Source of the DNA: Prevotella sp. UBA2809
Lineage (GTDB): Bacteria > Bacteroidota > Bacteroidia > Bacteroidales > Bacteroidaceae
Length of the DNA stretch: 64,000 bases
NCBI GenBank assembly: GCA_002351725.1
Contig: DEHD01000035.1
Coordinates: 1 to 64,000, forward strand
Direction of reading: 5' to 3'
In this document: one piece after another, positions 49,690 to 58,585 of the stretch
Position numbering within the stretch: the first letter of the stretch is position 1
How the letters are laid out: every line of letters begins with the position of its first letter
The notes under the pieces: generated by a model
What the model was told of the DNA's origin: nothing
The model's input: only the letters and a program-made list of their open reading frames with translations
Database searches by the model: none
Made by a program: the position numbers and the translations under genes

Positions 49690-50991
49690 TTAGAGGAAGA
49701 ATCCTTCGTAAGTCACTCCGATGTTGATAGAAGGCTCGTTGTTATACTGACTCTTCAGAAATCGGTTAGAATATTCGGCCTTGATGGCAATCTCTGGTAC
49801 GGGATAGTAGTTTACGCCAACTGCCATACGCTTAACCTCGGTATAGTCATATGCAGTACCCTTTGTTTTGCTGGCATATGGATTATACTGCTCGTAGCGA
49901 CCAAAGATATAGAGTTTCTTCTCGTCTGAACGCATACAGCTTATCTGAGAGAAAATATCGTAACCGGCCTCAATACCCACGGCATAGGCATTTTTACTAA
50001 CAAATGCCGAGTGGTGATATGGCGACTTTTTATTTGTACGATTGTAAATATACTTCAGCTGATCTGCATCACCCAGATAACCATAATCGGCCTGTCCACG
50101 GATAATCCAGTTGTGGGCGTTGTAGGTGAAGTCGAACGCACCTACTACAACCTGCCCCTTATACTCTGAATCTACGCCATTTGCGTTCTTAGGATAACTG
50201 TTACCGATGCTCTCACCATAGTATCCGCTAATACCTAAGCGCAATCCTGGTATTGAGTAGTTATCTATACGCAGTGCTACACCATATTTATTTGCCACCT
50301 CAAACTCAAGAGGATTGGCAGCACCCTTCTTTATCCAGTTTACGTTAGTAAAGTTATCGGCATTAAGACCTGCCAGGAGCTGTGCTTCGTAACGGAATTT
50401 CTTATAACGTCCAAAAAACGAAACGCCTGTCTGGTGCCATGTGCTTGGCATTATTGTGTTTTCACCCTCTGGACGATAAACTGTGAAGAAATTCAGTGGT
50501 TCGTGGTGGGCATTATTTAAGCCAACAGGCACCACAATATGTCCGAAGCGGAGATTGACAGCACGAGAAAAAGTCTTCTGAATCCAGAACTGCTCAAGCT
50601 CTACCTCGCCACCTTTCTCTGTTTCCTGTTCCCACTCGCCGCCTTCTTCATCTTCCTTCTCGTATGCAAGACCGGCACCACCGTGTTCAAACTCAACCTC
50701 GGTACCGAGCGACCAGCCCTTTCCGAAGTCGTAACCCAGATAGATTACTGCATGAGGGATGTCGAAACGCCCATGACTGGGATCGTTTCTATGCTCCTCT
50801 GGCTGACTATACCTACTTACATGATCACTATAAAAATTACGTGAGTAAGCTACCTCACCGTAGCCACCCACGCTTAACTTGTTACCCTTGGCGTGCTGCA
50901 TCACGCTGTCGGCAGCATTAACCTGTGCCTCAACTTCAGCAGCATTTATGGCTGCCAAACAACACATCGCTAATTTAACAATCTTATTCAT
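49690..50991 (-). CDS. Outer-membrane porin-like beta-barrel protein
   Basis: 433 residues from ATG 50991; signal peptide MNKIVKLAMCCLAAINAAEVEAQ. Alternating strands with GKGWSLGTEVEFEHGG, RFGHIVVPVGLNNAHHEPLNFFTVYRPEGE and a closing NIGVTYEGFFL (terminal aromatic) mark a 16-18-strand barrel of the phosphate-selective-porin-like (OprO/OprP-type) sort seen in Bacteroidetes. A Glu-rich loop at about 115-135 could bind cations. First gene of the imelysin / di-haem operon; promoter at 51021-51028. Confidence 0.75.
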   Translation of the reverse strand: MNKIVKLAMCCLAAINAAEVEAQVNAADSVMQHAKGNKLSVGGYGEVAYSRNFYSDHVSRYSQPEEHRNDPSHGRFDIPHAVIYLGYDFGKGWSLGTEVEFEHGGAGLAYEKEDEEGGEWEQETEKGGEVELEQFWIQKTFSRAVNLRFGHIVVPVGLNNAHHEPLNFFTVYRPEGENTIMPSTWHQTGVSFFGRYKKFRYEAQLLAGLNADNFTNVNWIKKGAANPLEFEVANKYGVALRIDNYSIPGLRLGISGYYGESIGNSYPKNANGVDSEYKGQVVVGAFDFTYNAHNWIIRGQADYGYLGDADQLKYIYNRTNKKSPYHHSAFVSKNAYAVGIEAGYDIFSQISCMRSDEKKLYIFGRYEQYNPYASKTKGTAYDYTEVKRMAVGVNYYPVPEIAIKAEYSNRFLKSQYNNEPSINIGVTYEGFFL

Positions 50992-51020
50992 TACTAACTC
51001 ACTTTTTATCAATTCGGCTG

Positions 51021-51028
51021 CAAAGGTA
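51021..51028 (-). promoter_or_regulatory. Promoter box TACCTTTG for the porin-imelysin-dihaem operon
   Basis: Minus strand TACCTTTGC lies 29 bases before ATG 50991, divergent from the RIC-LuxR regulator. Confidence 0.6.
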
Positions 51029-51151
51029 GGGCGTTTTGCATAATTACACAATACCTAAAAATAGTGAAAAAGCCTATATCAGTTCTTTATTTTCAATTCT
51101 ATCTTAGTAAAATACCTAATAATAATTATTGTATATATCGAGAAAAATGCA

Positions 51152-51159
51152 TAATTTTG
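51152..51159 (+). promoter_or_regulatory. Promoter box TAATTTTG for the RIC-LuxR regulator
   Basis: TAATTTTGC ends 21 bases before ATG 51181. The intergenic region of about 130 bases between the two boxes is AT-rich and could hold operator sites, but no clear palindrome was seen. Confidence 0.55.
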
Positions 51160-51180
51160 CAGCGGTAATAATATATAGGT

Positions 51181-52143
51181 ATGAAGAATCAGAAAATGTA
51201 TGAGGCGGACGACAAGATGATCTCTCTGATCCGCGATAACTACGACCTGTTACAGTCGCTGGGCAGCTTTGGTATTAACCTGGGATTCGGTGATAAGACC
51301 GTGCGCGAGACGTGCGAGGATAACAATGTAGACACCTACACATTTCTGGCAGTGGTTAACTACACCATAAATGGATATGGTGAGTTTGAGGCCGATACAC
51401 AGCTCAACGTCCCCACACTACTGCACTATCTGGAGGCTTGTCACGCATACTTCCTTGAGTTCCAACTGCCATACATACGCCGCGAGCTGCAAGAGAGTCT
51501 TAATGAGTCAGACTCACTGGGTCGACTGATTCTGAAATTCTATGATGAGTATGCCCACGAGATACGCCGCCACATGAAATACGAACAGAAGACATTGTTC
51601 CCCTATGTGCAGTCACTTATCGACGGACAGCCTGCAAACGATTATAATGTAGACACTTTCTCAAAGCATCACAGCGCAACCGACAAGAAGCTGCGAGAAC
51701 TTAAGCTGCTCATAATCAAATATCTGCCACAAGACGGACTGCACAACAACCAGCTTACCGCCACACTGCACGACATATACGAGAACGAGGTATGGCTGCG
51801 CCAGCATGCTGAGGTTGAGGATCATATCTTTGTGCCTGCCATCCGCCGTTTGGAGCAGATAACAAAGCAGAATGATGTATCTCGGAATATATCAGGAATG
51901 GTATTCGGAAGTGCTCAGGCACAGAATCCTGATGCTCTGAGCGATCGTGAGAAGGATGTTATTATTTCGCTTGTACAGGGTATGTCGAACAAGGAGATAG
52001 CCGACCATCTGTGTATATCAACCAATACGGTTATCACCCATCGCCGTAACATTGCCCGCAAGCTACAAATACATTCACCAGCCGGATTAACCATCTATGC
52101 GATAGTTAATGGGCTGGTGGACATTTCAACTGTAAAGTTATAA
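51181..52143 (+). CDS. One-component regulator: RIC/hemerythrin di-iron domain fused to LuxR HTH
   Basis: 320 residues. Residues 15-65 resemble the ScdA_N region of RIC proteins (FGINLGFGDKTVRETC, with the usual double Cys changed). Residues 75-225 are a hemerythrin-like four-helix bundle whose candidate ligands match the YtfE pattern: H82 or H88, H131-x3-E135, H163/H164, and H209-x3-E213. Residues 250-315 are a GerE/LuxR helix-turn-helix (LSDREKDVIISLVQGMSNKEIADHLCISTNTVITHRRNI). RIC proteins repair Fe-S centres and respond to nitric oxide or oxygen; here the sensor is wired to DNA binding. It is divergent from the iron-type operon, its likely target. Confidence 0.85.
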   Translation: MKNQKMYEADDKMISLIRDNYDLLQSLGSFGINLGFGDKTVRETCEDNNVDTYTFLAVVNYTINGYGEFEADTQLNVPTLLHYLEACHAYFLEFQLPYIRRELQESLNESDSLGRLILKFYDEYAHEIRRHMKYEQKTLFPYVQSLIDGQPANDYNVDTFSKHHSATDKKLRELKLLIIKYLPQDGLHNNQLTATLHDIYENEVWLRQHAEVEDHIFVPAIRRLEQITKQNDVSRNISGMVFGSAQAQNPDALSDREKDVIISLVQGMSNKEIADHLCISTNTVITHRRNIARKLQIHSPAGLTIYAIVNGLVDISTVKL

Positions 52144-52159
52144 AAGGTGTAGTGTAAGC

Positions 52160-53662
52160 TTAAGAATGTAGAAGCAGCACGAAACGTGTGCCTTTGGTGA
52201 ACTCGGCATCGATGTCGAGATCGCCCTTCATCTTCAGTGCCATCTGCTTGCAGATAGGCAATCCAAGACCGTCGCCCTCGGTGAAGTCCTTCACCTCAGT
52301 AAATGGTTTGAATACATCATCGCGTTTCTCCTCAGGGATTATTTCGCCAGTATTTGATACCAAGAACTGGTGAACATGTGCACCACGCTTCTTGTAATCC
52401 ATCCAGATGGTTCCGTCCTTTGGAGTGTAGATGGCAGCATTATTAAGTAGGTGAAGCAGGATGTGTGAAACATACTCCTTATTAATCTTTGCACTCATAT
52501 TGGGCACATTGGTCTTAATGGTGACACCTGCCTGAACCTTATTACGAATCTGATTCACAAGTTCCTCACAGAATGGGGTGAGCTGTACGTCTTCCAGTTC
52601 AACTTCCTCGTCCATAGTATTTTCAATACCAGACAGAGTGGCGATATGCTCAGAGAACTGGAGCAAAGCCTTAACCTCAGGAATCTTAGCATCGAGCTTA
52701 TGGAGTGTAGGATCAAGCTGGGCAGAGATATTGCTGATGAACTTAGCTTTCAGCGCATTATTTTCATTAGCCAGACGGATGGTTTTCTTCTGCTTACGTG
52801 TAAGCAGGATGTAACGCATAAGAACGATACCACCAAAAATAAGCGCAGCAGCCAATGCAGCAGCAAGCACGCAAAGACCGATAATTACAGCCCAACGAGC
52901 AGTAAGCGAACTTGCCTGATCGTCAATAGTCTTCTCGTTCTCAGCAATCTGCTGTTTCAGTGCACCAGTCTCGTCAGCAAGCTTAAGTGCGTTTACAGAA
53001 TCCTTCCAAGCCAGATAGTTACTGTATGACTGTGCCACCATATTGGCATTACCACTCTTACGTGCATTAGAGATCAATGTCTGATAAACTCCATCAACCT
53101 TATCGTACTGCTTTGAGGCAGTAAGCTTGCTGGCCATTTCCTTGAACACAGCATTACCCTGTGCATTCTGGCCGAACGAATAGTAGTAAACTGCTTTATT
53201 ATAAAGAAGGTCATTTTTCAAAGCATCATCAGCAGCATATGTAACCTGATTCTCCATGATTTCAATCTGGTCCTTAGCGCTATCGCTCTTACGCAGTTTG
53301 ATATACATGGCCAGGCGCTGCTTGGTGATGATATAATGGAGGGCAGCCTTGTCCTTTGCGTTCTTACCGTTTACCTCAATTTCCTGGTCGGCACGACGAA
53401 GAAGGTCGAAGGCCTCTTTCCAATAATTCTCTTTGTAATATAATTCAGTACCGCGTGCAGCACACTCCATACCGACCTTCAGCTGGCCTTTCTTTGCATA
53501 GTCTTCGAAAGCACGGATAAAATGGAATCTGGCACTAGCCACATTTCCTTTCGCAAAATCGCTATCTGCACGCTGGTGCAACTCACTCTTGTTGGCATCC
53601 TGTGCGTTTACTGTAGCAAAGCCTAAGCTTAAACTTAAGAGTAGAATAAATACCTTTTTCAT
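52160..53662 (-). CDS. TPR-membrane histidine kinase-like protein lacking the phospho-acceptor His
   Basis: 500 residues: signal peptide (1-20), periplasmic TPR-like helices (about 25-245), membrane helix (about 257-285), then a HisKA-like helix where SHEL is replaced by S313-A314-Q315-L316 (ISNISAQLDPTL), and a HATPase_c domain with HLLNNAAIYT, a changed DxG box (SNTGEI) and an intact GLGLPI. The missing His means it cannot autophosphorylate in the usual way, so it is probably a pseudokinase or an allosteric partner. It follows ribH after 20 bases. Confidence 0.82.
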   Translation of the reverse strand: MKKVFILLLSLSLGFATVNAQDANKSELHQRADSDFAKGNVASARFHFIRAFEDYAKKGQLKVGMECAARGTELYYKENYWKEAFDLLRRADQEIEVNGKNAKDKAALHYIITKQRLAMYIKLRKSDSAKDQIEIMENQVTYAADDALKNDLLYNKAVYYYSFGQNAQGNAVFKEMASKLTASKQYDKVDGVYQTLISNARKSGNANMVAQSYSNYLAWKDSVNALKLADETGALKQQIAENEKTIDDQASSLTARWAVIIGLCVLAAALAAALIFGGIVLMRYILLTRKQKKTIRLANENNALKAKFISNISAQLDPTLHKLDAKIPEVKALLQFSEHIATLSGIENTMDEEVELEDVQLTPFCEELVNQIRNKVQAGVTIKTNVPNMSAKINKEYVSHILLHLLNNAAIYTPKDGTIWMDYKKRGAHVHQFLVSNTGEIIPEEKRDDVFKPFTEVKDFTEGDGLGLPICKQMALKMKGDLDIDAEFTKGTRFVLLLHS

Positions 53663-53682
53663 AATACAAGCAGATTATTTTT

Positions 53683-54153
53683 TTAGAACTTAGCCATCTT
53701 GATAGCAACAACTGCGCACTCGTCGCCCTTATTGCCCAAACGACCACCAGCACGGTCTTGTGCCTGCTGCATATCGTTGGTAGTGAGCAGTCCGTAGATA
53801 ACAGGTATGTTGCTAGTTGCGTTAAGACGAGCGATCCCCTCGGTAACACCCTGACAGATGTAGTCGAAGTGTGGTGTCTCGCCACGGATAACACTACCCA
53901 GTACGATTACTGCATCGTAACCATCATTAAGTGTCATCTGATGAGCGCCATAGATAAGCTCGAAACTACCGGGCACCGTCTTAACATGTATATTTTCAGG
54001 CAAAGCGCCATGCTTTTCGAGTGTGCTAACACATCCGTCAAGCAGGGCGCCAGTTATTTCAGGATTCCACTCGGCCACAACAACTCCGAAAATCATGTTC
54101 GAAGCATCGGGAACGGTGGTTATATCGTATTCTGATAAGTTTTTAGTAGCCAT
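53683..54153 (-). CDS. ribH: 6,7-dimethyl-8-ribityllumazine synthase
   Basis: 156 residues. The penultimate enzyme of riboflavin synthesis; forms lumazine from 5-amino-6-ribitylaminouracil and dihydroxybutanone phosphate. Signature VAEWNPEITGALLDG, PGSFELIYGA, VLGSVIRGETPHFDYIC with the catalytic His, and GLLTTNDMQQAQDRAG. Normal length. It starts 5 bases after the TPR protein and ends 20 bases before the pseudokinase. Confidence 0.95.
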   Translation of the reverse strand: MATKNLSEYDITTVPDASNMIFGVVVAEWNPEITGALLDGCVSTLEKHGALPENIHVKTVPGSFELIYGAHQMTLNDGYDAVIVLGSVIRGETPHFDYICQGVTEGIARLNATSNIPVIYGLLTTNDMQQAQDRAGGRLGNKGDECAVVAIKMAKF

Positions 54154-54158
54154 GGTTA

Positions 54159-54842
54159 TTATTTTGCAGAAACACGCTCAATATAACCATCGATGGTCTG
54201 ATAAGCCATTGAGTTGAAGTACTTCTCCTTAACAGTCTGATACAGCTTCAGAGCCTCATCGTTCTTACCCTGGCTCTCAAGAATCTCACCAGCCTGAATC
54301 AGGAATGTAGGAGACAGAGAGTTGTTATCAGCCTTCTCAGCAGCCTTCTTCAGGTGTGATACAGCCTTATCGAGCTGGTTGAGGTGAGCATATACATTAC
54401 CCAGAGCACCCTCAGCAGCTGGAGAAATCATCTGATCGTCGGCACCATCGAAGTTCTCGAGATACTTAGCAGCATCCTCCCACTTGTTGAGCTTAGCGCT
54501 GCAAAGACCAGCATAGAGGTTAGCCAGATTACCTGCAGCAGTGCTGCTGTACTCATCAGCGAGCTTAACAAAACCCTTGAAGTTTGCGCTGTCGCCGGTA
54601 AGAGCCTTCTGGTAGTCGCCAGCCATGAAGAGTTCCTGACCCTTAGCGATAGCTGTGCTAGCCTTAATTTCCTTTGGACCGCTGACGTAAGTCTTATACA
54701 GAACTACACCAGCAACGATTACTACGAGAGCTACTACTGTAGCAATAATAGCCTTCTTGTACTTAAAGAAGAAAGCTTCACTCTGATTCAGGCTCTGCTC
54801 CATAGTTGGAGTAGCCTGCTGTTGATTTGTTGTATTTGCCAT
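54159..54842 (-). CDS. TPR membrane protein (YfgM-like)
   Basis: 227 residues: one membrane helix (about 30-50, AIIATVVALVVIVAGVVLY), then five or so TPR-like pairs with a YfgM-like layout (DEYSSTAAGNLANLYAG, ALGNVYAHLNQLDKAVSHLKKA). Such proteins contact the Sec translocon or other envelope complexes. Start is at 54842; the upstream in-frame ATG at 54866 is close to the promoter. First gene of the ribH operon. Confidence 0.75.
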   Translation of the reverse strand: MANTTNQQQATPTMEQSLNQSEAFFFKYKKAIIATVVALVVIVAGVVLYKTYVSGPKEIKASTAIAKGQELFMAGDYQKALTGDSANFKGFVKLADEYSSTAAGNLANLYAGLCSAKLNKWEDAAKYLENFDGADDQMISPAAEGALGNVYAHLNQLDKAVSHLKKAAEKADNNSLSPTFLIQAGEILESQGKNDEALKLYQTVKEKYFNSMAYQTIDGYIERVSAK

Positions 54843-54876
54843 TATAATATTTATATTTAATTTCAAAAATCGGGTG

Positions 54877-54884
54877 CAAAGTTA
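54877..54884 (-). promoter_or_regulatory. Promoter box TAACTTTG for the TPR-ribH operon
   Basis: Minus strand TAACTTTGC lies 34 bases before ATG 54842. Confidence 0.6.
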
Positions 54885-54929
54885 CTAAAAAAGCAACACA
54901 ATTTACATTTTTTCATAGAAAATATTTAT

Positions 54930-54949
54930 TAATCTGTGTTAATCCTTAG
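54930..54949. repeat. Degenerate TTAATCYNNR direct repeat
   Basis: TTAATCTGTG and TTAATCCTTA are two 10-base units next to each other, resembling decayed copies of the CACGGATTAA-type element at 16445-16556. Weak. Confidence 0.3.
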
Positions 54950-54969
54950 CATCAATGGTCAAAAAACGC

Positions 54970-54977
54970 TACCTTTG
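54970..54977 (+). promoter_or_regulatory. Promoter box TACCTTTG just before recF
   Basis: TACCTTTGC ends 4 bases before the recF ATG (54982), so the recF mRNA is predicted to be leaderless or to have a leader of very few bases. Confidence 0.5.
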
Positions 54978-54981
54978 CACT

Positions 54982-56082
54982 ATGATTTTAGAAAAGTTAT
55001 CGGTTATCAACTACAAGAACATAGCAGAGGCCACGCTTGAGTTCTCGCCCAAAATAAACTGTCTGATAGGACAGAACGGCGTAGGAAAGACAAATGTGCT
55101 CGATGCTATATATTATCTTTCGTTCTGTCATTCGGCCAACAATCCCATCGACTCTCAGGTAATAAAGCATGGCTCTGAGTTCTTTGTGCTCGAGGGCAGC
55201 TACGAGGGCGATTTGCACATATACTGCGGAATGAAGCGCGGAGTGAAAAAGCACTTCAAGCGCAACAAGAAGGAGTATCGCCGACTGTCAGAACATATCG
55301 GGCTTATACCAATTGTAGTTGTATCGCCTTCGGATACATTATTAATTGAGGGTGGAAGCGAGGAGCGCCGCCGACTTATGGACATGGTTATATCACAGTA
55401 CGACCATGGTTATATGGAAGCGATGAACCGTTATAACAAAGCTCTGCAGCAGCGCAATGCCATGCTGAAGCAGGAGGACGAGCCCAACATCGATGTGATG
55501 AGTCTTTTCGAAGAGCAGATGGCTATTGAAGGCGAACGCATTTATCAGGCTCGTAAGGCTTTTGTTGAGGAGCTTACGCCTATATTCCAGCGCATACATG
55601 AAACGATAGCCGAAAACCGCGAACAGGTGGGATTGAACTACATATCACACTGCCAGCGCGGCCCGTTGCTTGAGGTCATTCAGCGCGACCGTTTTAAGGA
55701 TCGCGCCATAGGCTACTCGCTACATGGCGTACATCGCGACGACCTTGAGATAACACTAGGCGGACACCTGATGAAACGCGAAGGCAGTCAGGGACAGAAC
55801 AAGACGTTTGTGATAGCACTGAAGCTGGCACAGTTCGACTTCCTTAAGCGTACGAACTCAAAGACCACACCACTGCTGCTGCTCGATGACATCTTCGACA
55901 AGCTTGATGCGCAACGTGTAGAGCAGATAGTTAAGCTGGTGGCTGGCGATGAATACGGTCAGATTTTCATTACCGATACCAATCGTGACCATCTGGATCT
56001 GATCCTTAGCAGATCATCGCTTGATTATAAGATTTTCCATGTAGACAACGGAGAAATAGAAGAAATAAAGAAGGATGTTTAA
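54982..56082 (+). CDS. recF: DNA replication and repair protein RecF
   Basis: 366 residues from ATG 54982. SMC-like ATPase that loads RecA at gaps with RecO and RecR. Walker A G-Q-N-G-V-G-K-T (30-37), signature region LGGHLMKREGSQGQNKTFVIALKLAQF, and Walker B LLLLDDIFDKLD. Length is typical. An upstream in-frame ATG at 54955 precedes the promoter box and is not used. The DciA-like gene overlaps its end by 8 bases. Confidence 0.94.
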   Translation: MILEKLSVINYKNIAEATLEFSPKINCLIGQNGVGKTNVLDAIYYLSFCHSANNPIDSQVIKHGSEFFVLEGSYEGDLHIYCGMKRGVKKHFKRNKKEYRRLSEHIGLIPIVVVSPSDTLLIEGGSEERRRLMDMVISQYDHGYMEAMNRYNKALQQRNAMLKQEDEPNIDVMSLFEEQMAIEGERIYQARKAFVEELTPIFQRIHETIAENREQVGLNYISHCQRGPLLEVIQRDRFKDRAIGYSLHGVHRDDLEITLGGHLMKREGSQGQNKTFVIALKLAQFDFLKRTNSKTTPLLLLDDIFDKLDAQRVEQIVKLVAGDEYGQIFITDTNRDHLDLILSRSSLDYKIFHVDNGEIEEIKKDV

Positions 56083-56365
56083 GCGCGACGTAAACAATAT
56101 AAAAGACCTGATACTTAAGAACCTGCGAGCTCAGGGGCTTGAGACGCCATTGCTGCAGAAACGCCTCATCGATTCATGGGCAGAAGTGGCCGGTCAGATG
56201 GTGGCAAGCTATACCGATGGAATATTTATAAAAAATCAAACGTTGTTTGTACATCTTACCAGCCCTGCACTACGATCGGAGATGATGATGATGCGCAGCG
56301 AACTGGTAAAGAAGCTTAACGCCCATGTGGGCAGTCAGGTGATTGCCGATATACGGTTTAATTAA
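56075..56365 (+). CDS. DciA-like DUF721 protein
   Basis: 96 residues, the usual size for the short Bacteroidetes form of DUF721. The N-terminal basic helix (MFKRDVNNIKDLILKNLRAQ), then VAGQMVASYTDGIFIKNQTLFVHLTSPALRSEMMMM. DciA-type proteins help load the replicative helicase in bacteria without DnaC. Position directly behind recF supports a replication role. The stop overlaps the convergent MTHFS stop. Confidence 0.85.
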   Translation: MFKRDVNNIKDLILKNLRAQGLETPLLQKRLIDSWAEVAGQMVASYTDGIFIKNQTLFVHLTSPALRSEMMMMRSELVKKLNAHVGSQVIADIRFN

Positions 56366-56892
56366 ACAACCACATCAACCTTCACATCAGTAGGTTCTGT
56401 GGGCACCATATCTACTTTCTGGAAATCAAAGCACACGCCTATAAACTTTGGGCGCGGGTTGGTTAGCGACTTAAGGAAACGGTCATAATAACCCTTTCCC
56501 CTACCCAATCGGTTCCCTTCGCCATCGAACGCCATTCCTGGCACAAGCACCACGTCGATAGCCTCATCTGCCAGTAGCTCCTCGCCTACTGGCTCCATAA
56601 TACCGAAAACCCCTTCGCACAGACTTTCAGCACCAGTATATCGGCAGAGCACCATATACTCATCACTTATCACCTTAGGCAGATATACCGTTTTGCCCTC
56701 GGCTATCAGCCAGTCGATAAAACCATGTGTATCCACCTCATCAGGCAATGAGTAATATGCTACTATTGTCTTAACACCGGCAAGCATAGGTTTTATACGA
56801 GCCACTATAGGCAGAGACAGTTCACACAGCTGCTGCTGAGTGAACTGTCCTTTCTTTTGTCTCATCAACGTCCTAAGCTCTCTTTTAAGCAT
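56362..56892 (-). CDS. 5-formyltetrahydrofolate cyclo-ligase (MTHFS)
   Basis: 176 residues. ATP-dependent conversion of 5-formyl-THF to 5,10-methenyl-THF. Signature LVPGMAFDGEGNRLGRGKGYYDRFL with the ATP-binding Gly/Arg cluster, and an N-terminal LRTLMRQKKGQF. Overlaps the S41 protease gene at its start by 8 bases, and its stop codon shares bases with the convergent DUF721 stop. Confidence 0.9.
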   Translation of the reverse strand: MLKRELRTLMRQKKGQFTQQQLCELSLPIVARIKPMLAGVKTIVAYYSLPDEVDTHGFIDWLIAEGKTVYLPKVISDEYMVLCRYTGAESLCEGVFGIMEPVGEELLADEAIDVVLVPGMAFDGEGNRLGRGKGYYDRFLKSLTNPRPKFIGVCFDFQKVDMVPTEPTDVKVDVVV

Positions 56893-58585
56893 GGGCTATC
56901 AATGTGTTTATCTGTCTTATTGCTCTGCCGTCGCCGGCCTTGGCCACATTCTTGCCTTTCACACCAGCTACAGGTTTCTGCGGAAATGCGCCTTCGTTGT
57001 GGAACAATCGCAGAGTCTCCTGTATCACAGGATCATCCTGGTTAAGATACTCAGTCCACGCCTGCTCACTGTGAATGTTGTAGATTATACGACTAACCAC
57101 AAAGCGCTCCAGCAGTTTCTGCGACTTCTGTATCATAAGATTTCGACGCTTCAATCCGTTCTTATCTGCATAAACCACAAACTGCTCAAGTATATTCTGG
57201 CGCTTCAGGTATGTCTCCATTTCCTTAACGCTCTTCAATGCAGAAAGCTTAGCGCGGTTATCATCAGTATAAGTGAATGCGAACTGCAGGATAAGTCCTG
57301 ACATTGCAGCCTCCTTATAATATGATGTTATACCGAGTGTATCCTCAGGGATGAAGATGTCAGGAGTGATACCACCACCGCCATAAACAATACGACCATT
57401 GTTGGTGTGATACTGAGGACCGGTATGCTTGATGCTATCCTGCGAGAAGAACTCACCATGCTGATAGCGTGTAAGCCAGTCGTCATCATAGTGGTTACCA
57501 TTGTTATATGGTTTCTGGATACAACGTCCAGAAGGTGTGTAGTAGCGTGCTATGGTAAGACGTATCATAGAGTGATCGCTGAACTCCATTGGTTTCTGAA
57601 CAAGTCCTTTACCAAATGAACGGCGACCAATGATTGTACCACGGTCATTATCCTGTATTGCACCGGCCAGAATCTCTGAAGCCGAAGCTGAACTCTCATC
57701 CACCAGCACTACCAATGGCAGGCGCTGATATGATCCACGACCATCGGCACGATAGTCCTGACGTGGGAATGCGCGACCCTGAGTATAAACGATGAGCTGT
57801 CCGCGCGCCAGGAATTCGTTGGCTATCTGCACAGCCGACTCAAGATATCCTCCAGTGTTTCCACGAAGGTCGATAACCAGATTACTGAAACCCTGCTGCG
57901 ACAGTTTAGCCAGAGCGATAAGCAGCTCTGGATATGTATTCTCACCGAAGTTGCGGATCTTGATATAACCACACTCCTCATCAAGCATATAGCATGCTGT
58001 AACGCTCTTGGTAGGTATCTCACCACGGGTGATAGTGATGTGGTGCAGTTTCTTCTCGCCATAGCGCAGTATGCCGAGCTTAACCTTCGTATCCTTCGGA
58101 CCCTTTAGGCGATGCATTGCCTCCTCGTTGGTAACCTTCTTTCCAACGAATATCGAGTCGTCGACCTCCACAATCTTATCACCGGCCAGCACTCCTGCAC
58201 GCTCAGCAGGACCATTTCCGATTACATTCTGCACACGAATCGTGTCCTGACGTATGGTGAACTCGATACCAATTCCGAAGAACGATCCACGCAGGTCGTC
58301 GTTGGCAATTTCTCCATCGCGGGCACTGATGTATACAGAGTGTGGATCAAGCTCAGCCAGAATCTGCGGCATAGCCTTCTCCACCAGCTCGTTCATGTTC
58401 ACAGTGTCAACATACTGGTCGTCGATAATGTGGAGCAGGTTGTTCAACTTATTTCCACTCGAATTAATGATGTTAAGTCTATTGCCCGAGAAGTGGTTTG
58501 CATAGAATGTACCCACCATGATACCGACAACCACACAAGCGGCCATTAGCAAGGGCATAAATCGGTTATTGTTTATTTTGCTCAT
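56885..58585 (-). CDS. S41 family C-terminal processing peptidase (CtpA/Prc-like)
   Basis: 566 residues with an N-terminal membrane anchor (MPLLMAACVVVGIMVGTFY), a PDZ domain (about 90-175, GIGIEFTIRQDTIRVQNVIGNGPAERAGV), and an S41 catalytic core with LRGNTGGYLESAVQIANEFL, VLVDESSASASEILAGAIQDNDRG (catalytic Ser in SSASASE) and GRRSFGKGLVQ (Lys). Periplasmic serine protease that trims C-termini of envelope proteins. Overlaps the dCMP deaminase stop by 4 bases. Confidence 0.92.
   Translation of the reverse strand: MSKINNNRFMPLLMAACVVVGIMVGTFYANHFSGNRLNIINSSGNKLNNLLHIIDDQYVDTVNMNELVEKAMPQILAELDPHSVYISARDGEIANDDLRGSFFGIGIEFTIRQDTIRVQNVIGNGPAERAGVLAGDKIVEVDDSIFVGKKVTNEEAMHRLKGPKDTKVKLGILRYGEKKLHHITITRGEIPTKSVTACYMLDEECGYIKIRNFGENTYPELLIALAKLSQQGFSNLVIDLRGNTGGYLESAVQIANEFLARGQLIVYTQGRAFPRQDYRADGRGSYQRLPLVVLVDESSASASEILAGAIQDNDRGTIIGRRSFGKGLVQKPMEFSDHSMIRLTIARYYTPSGRCIQKPYNNGNHYDDDWLTRYQHGEFFSQDSIKHTGPQYHTNNGRIVYGGGGITPDIFIPEDTLGITSYYKEAAMSGLILQFAFTYTDDNRAKLSALKSVKEMETYLKRQNILEQFVVYADKNGLKRRNLMIQKSQKLLERFVVSRIIYNIHSEQAWTEYLNQDDPVIQETLRLFHNEGAFPQKPVAGVKGKNVAKAGDGRAIRQINTLIAHA

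Noticed and set aside
56362..56365. Overlapping stop codons of convergent DUF721 and MTHFS genes
   Set aside because: Common compact arrangement; no functional meaning inferred.
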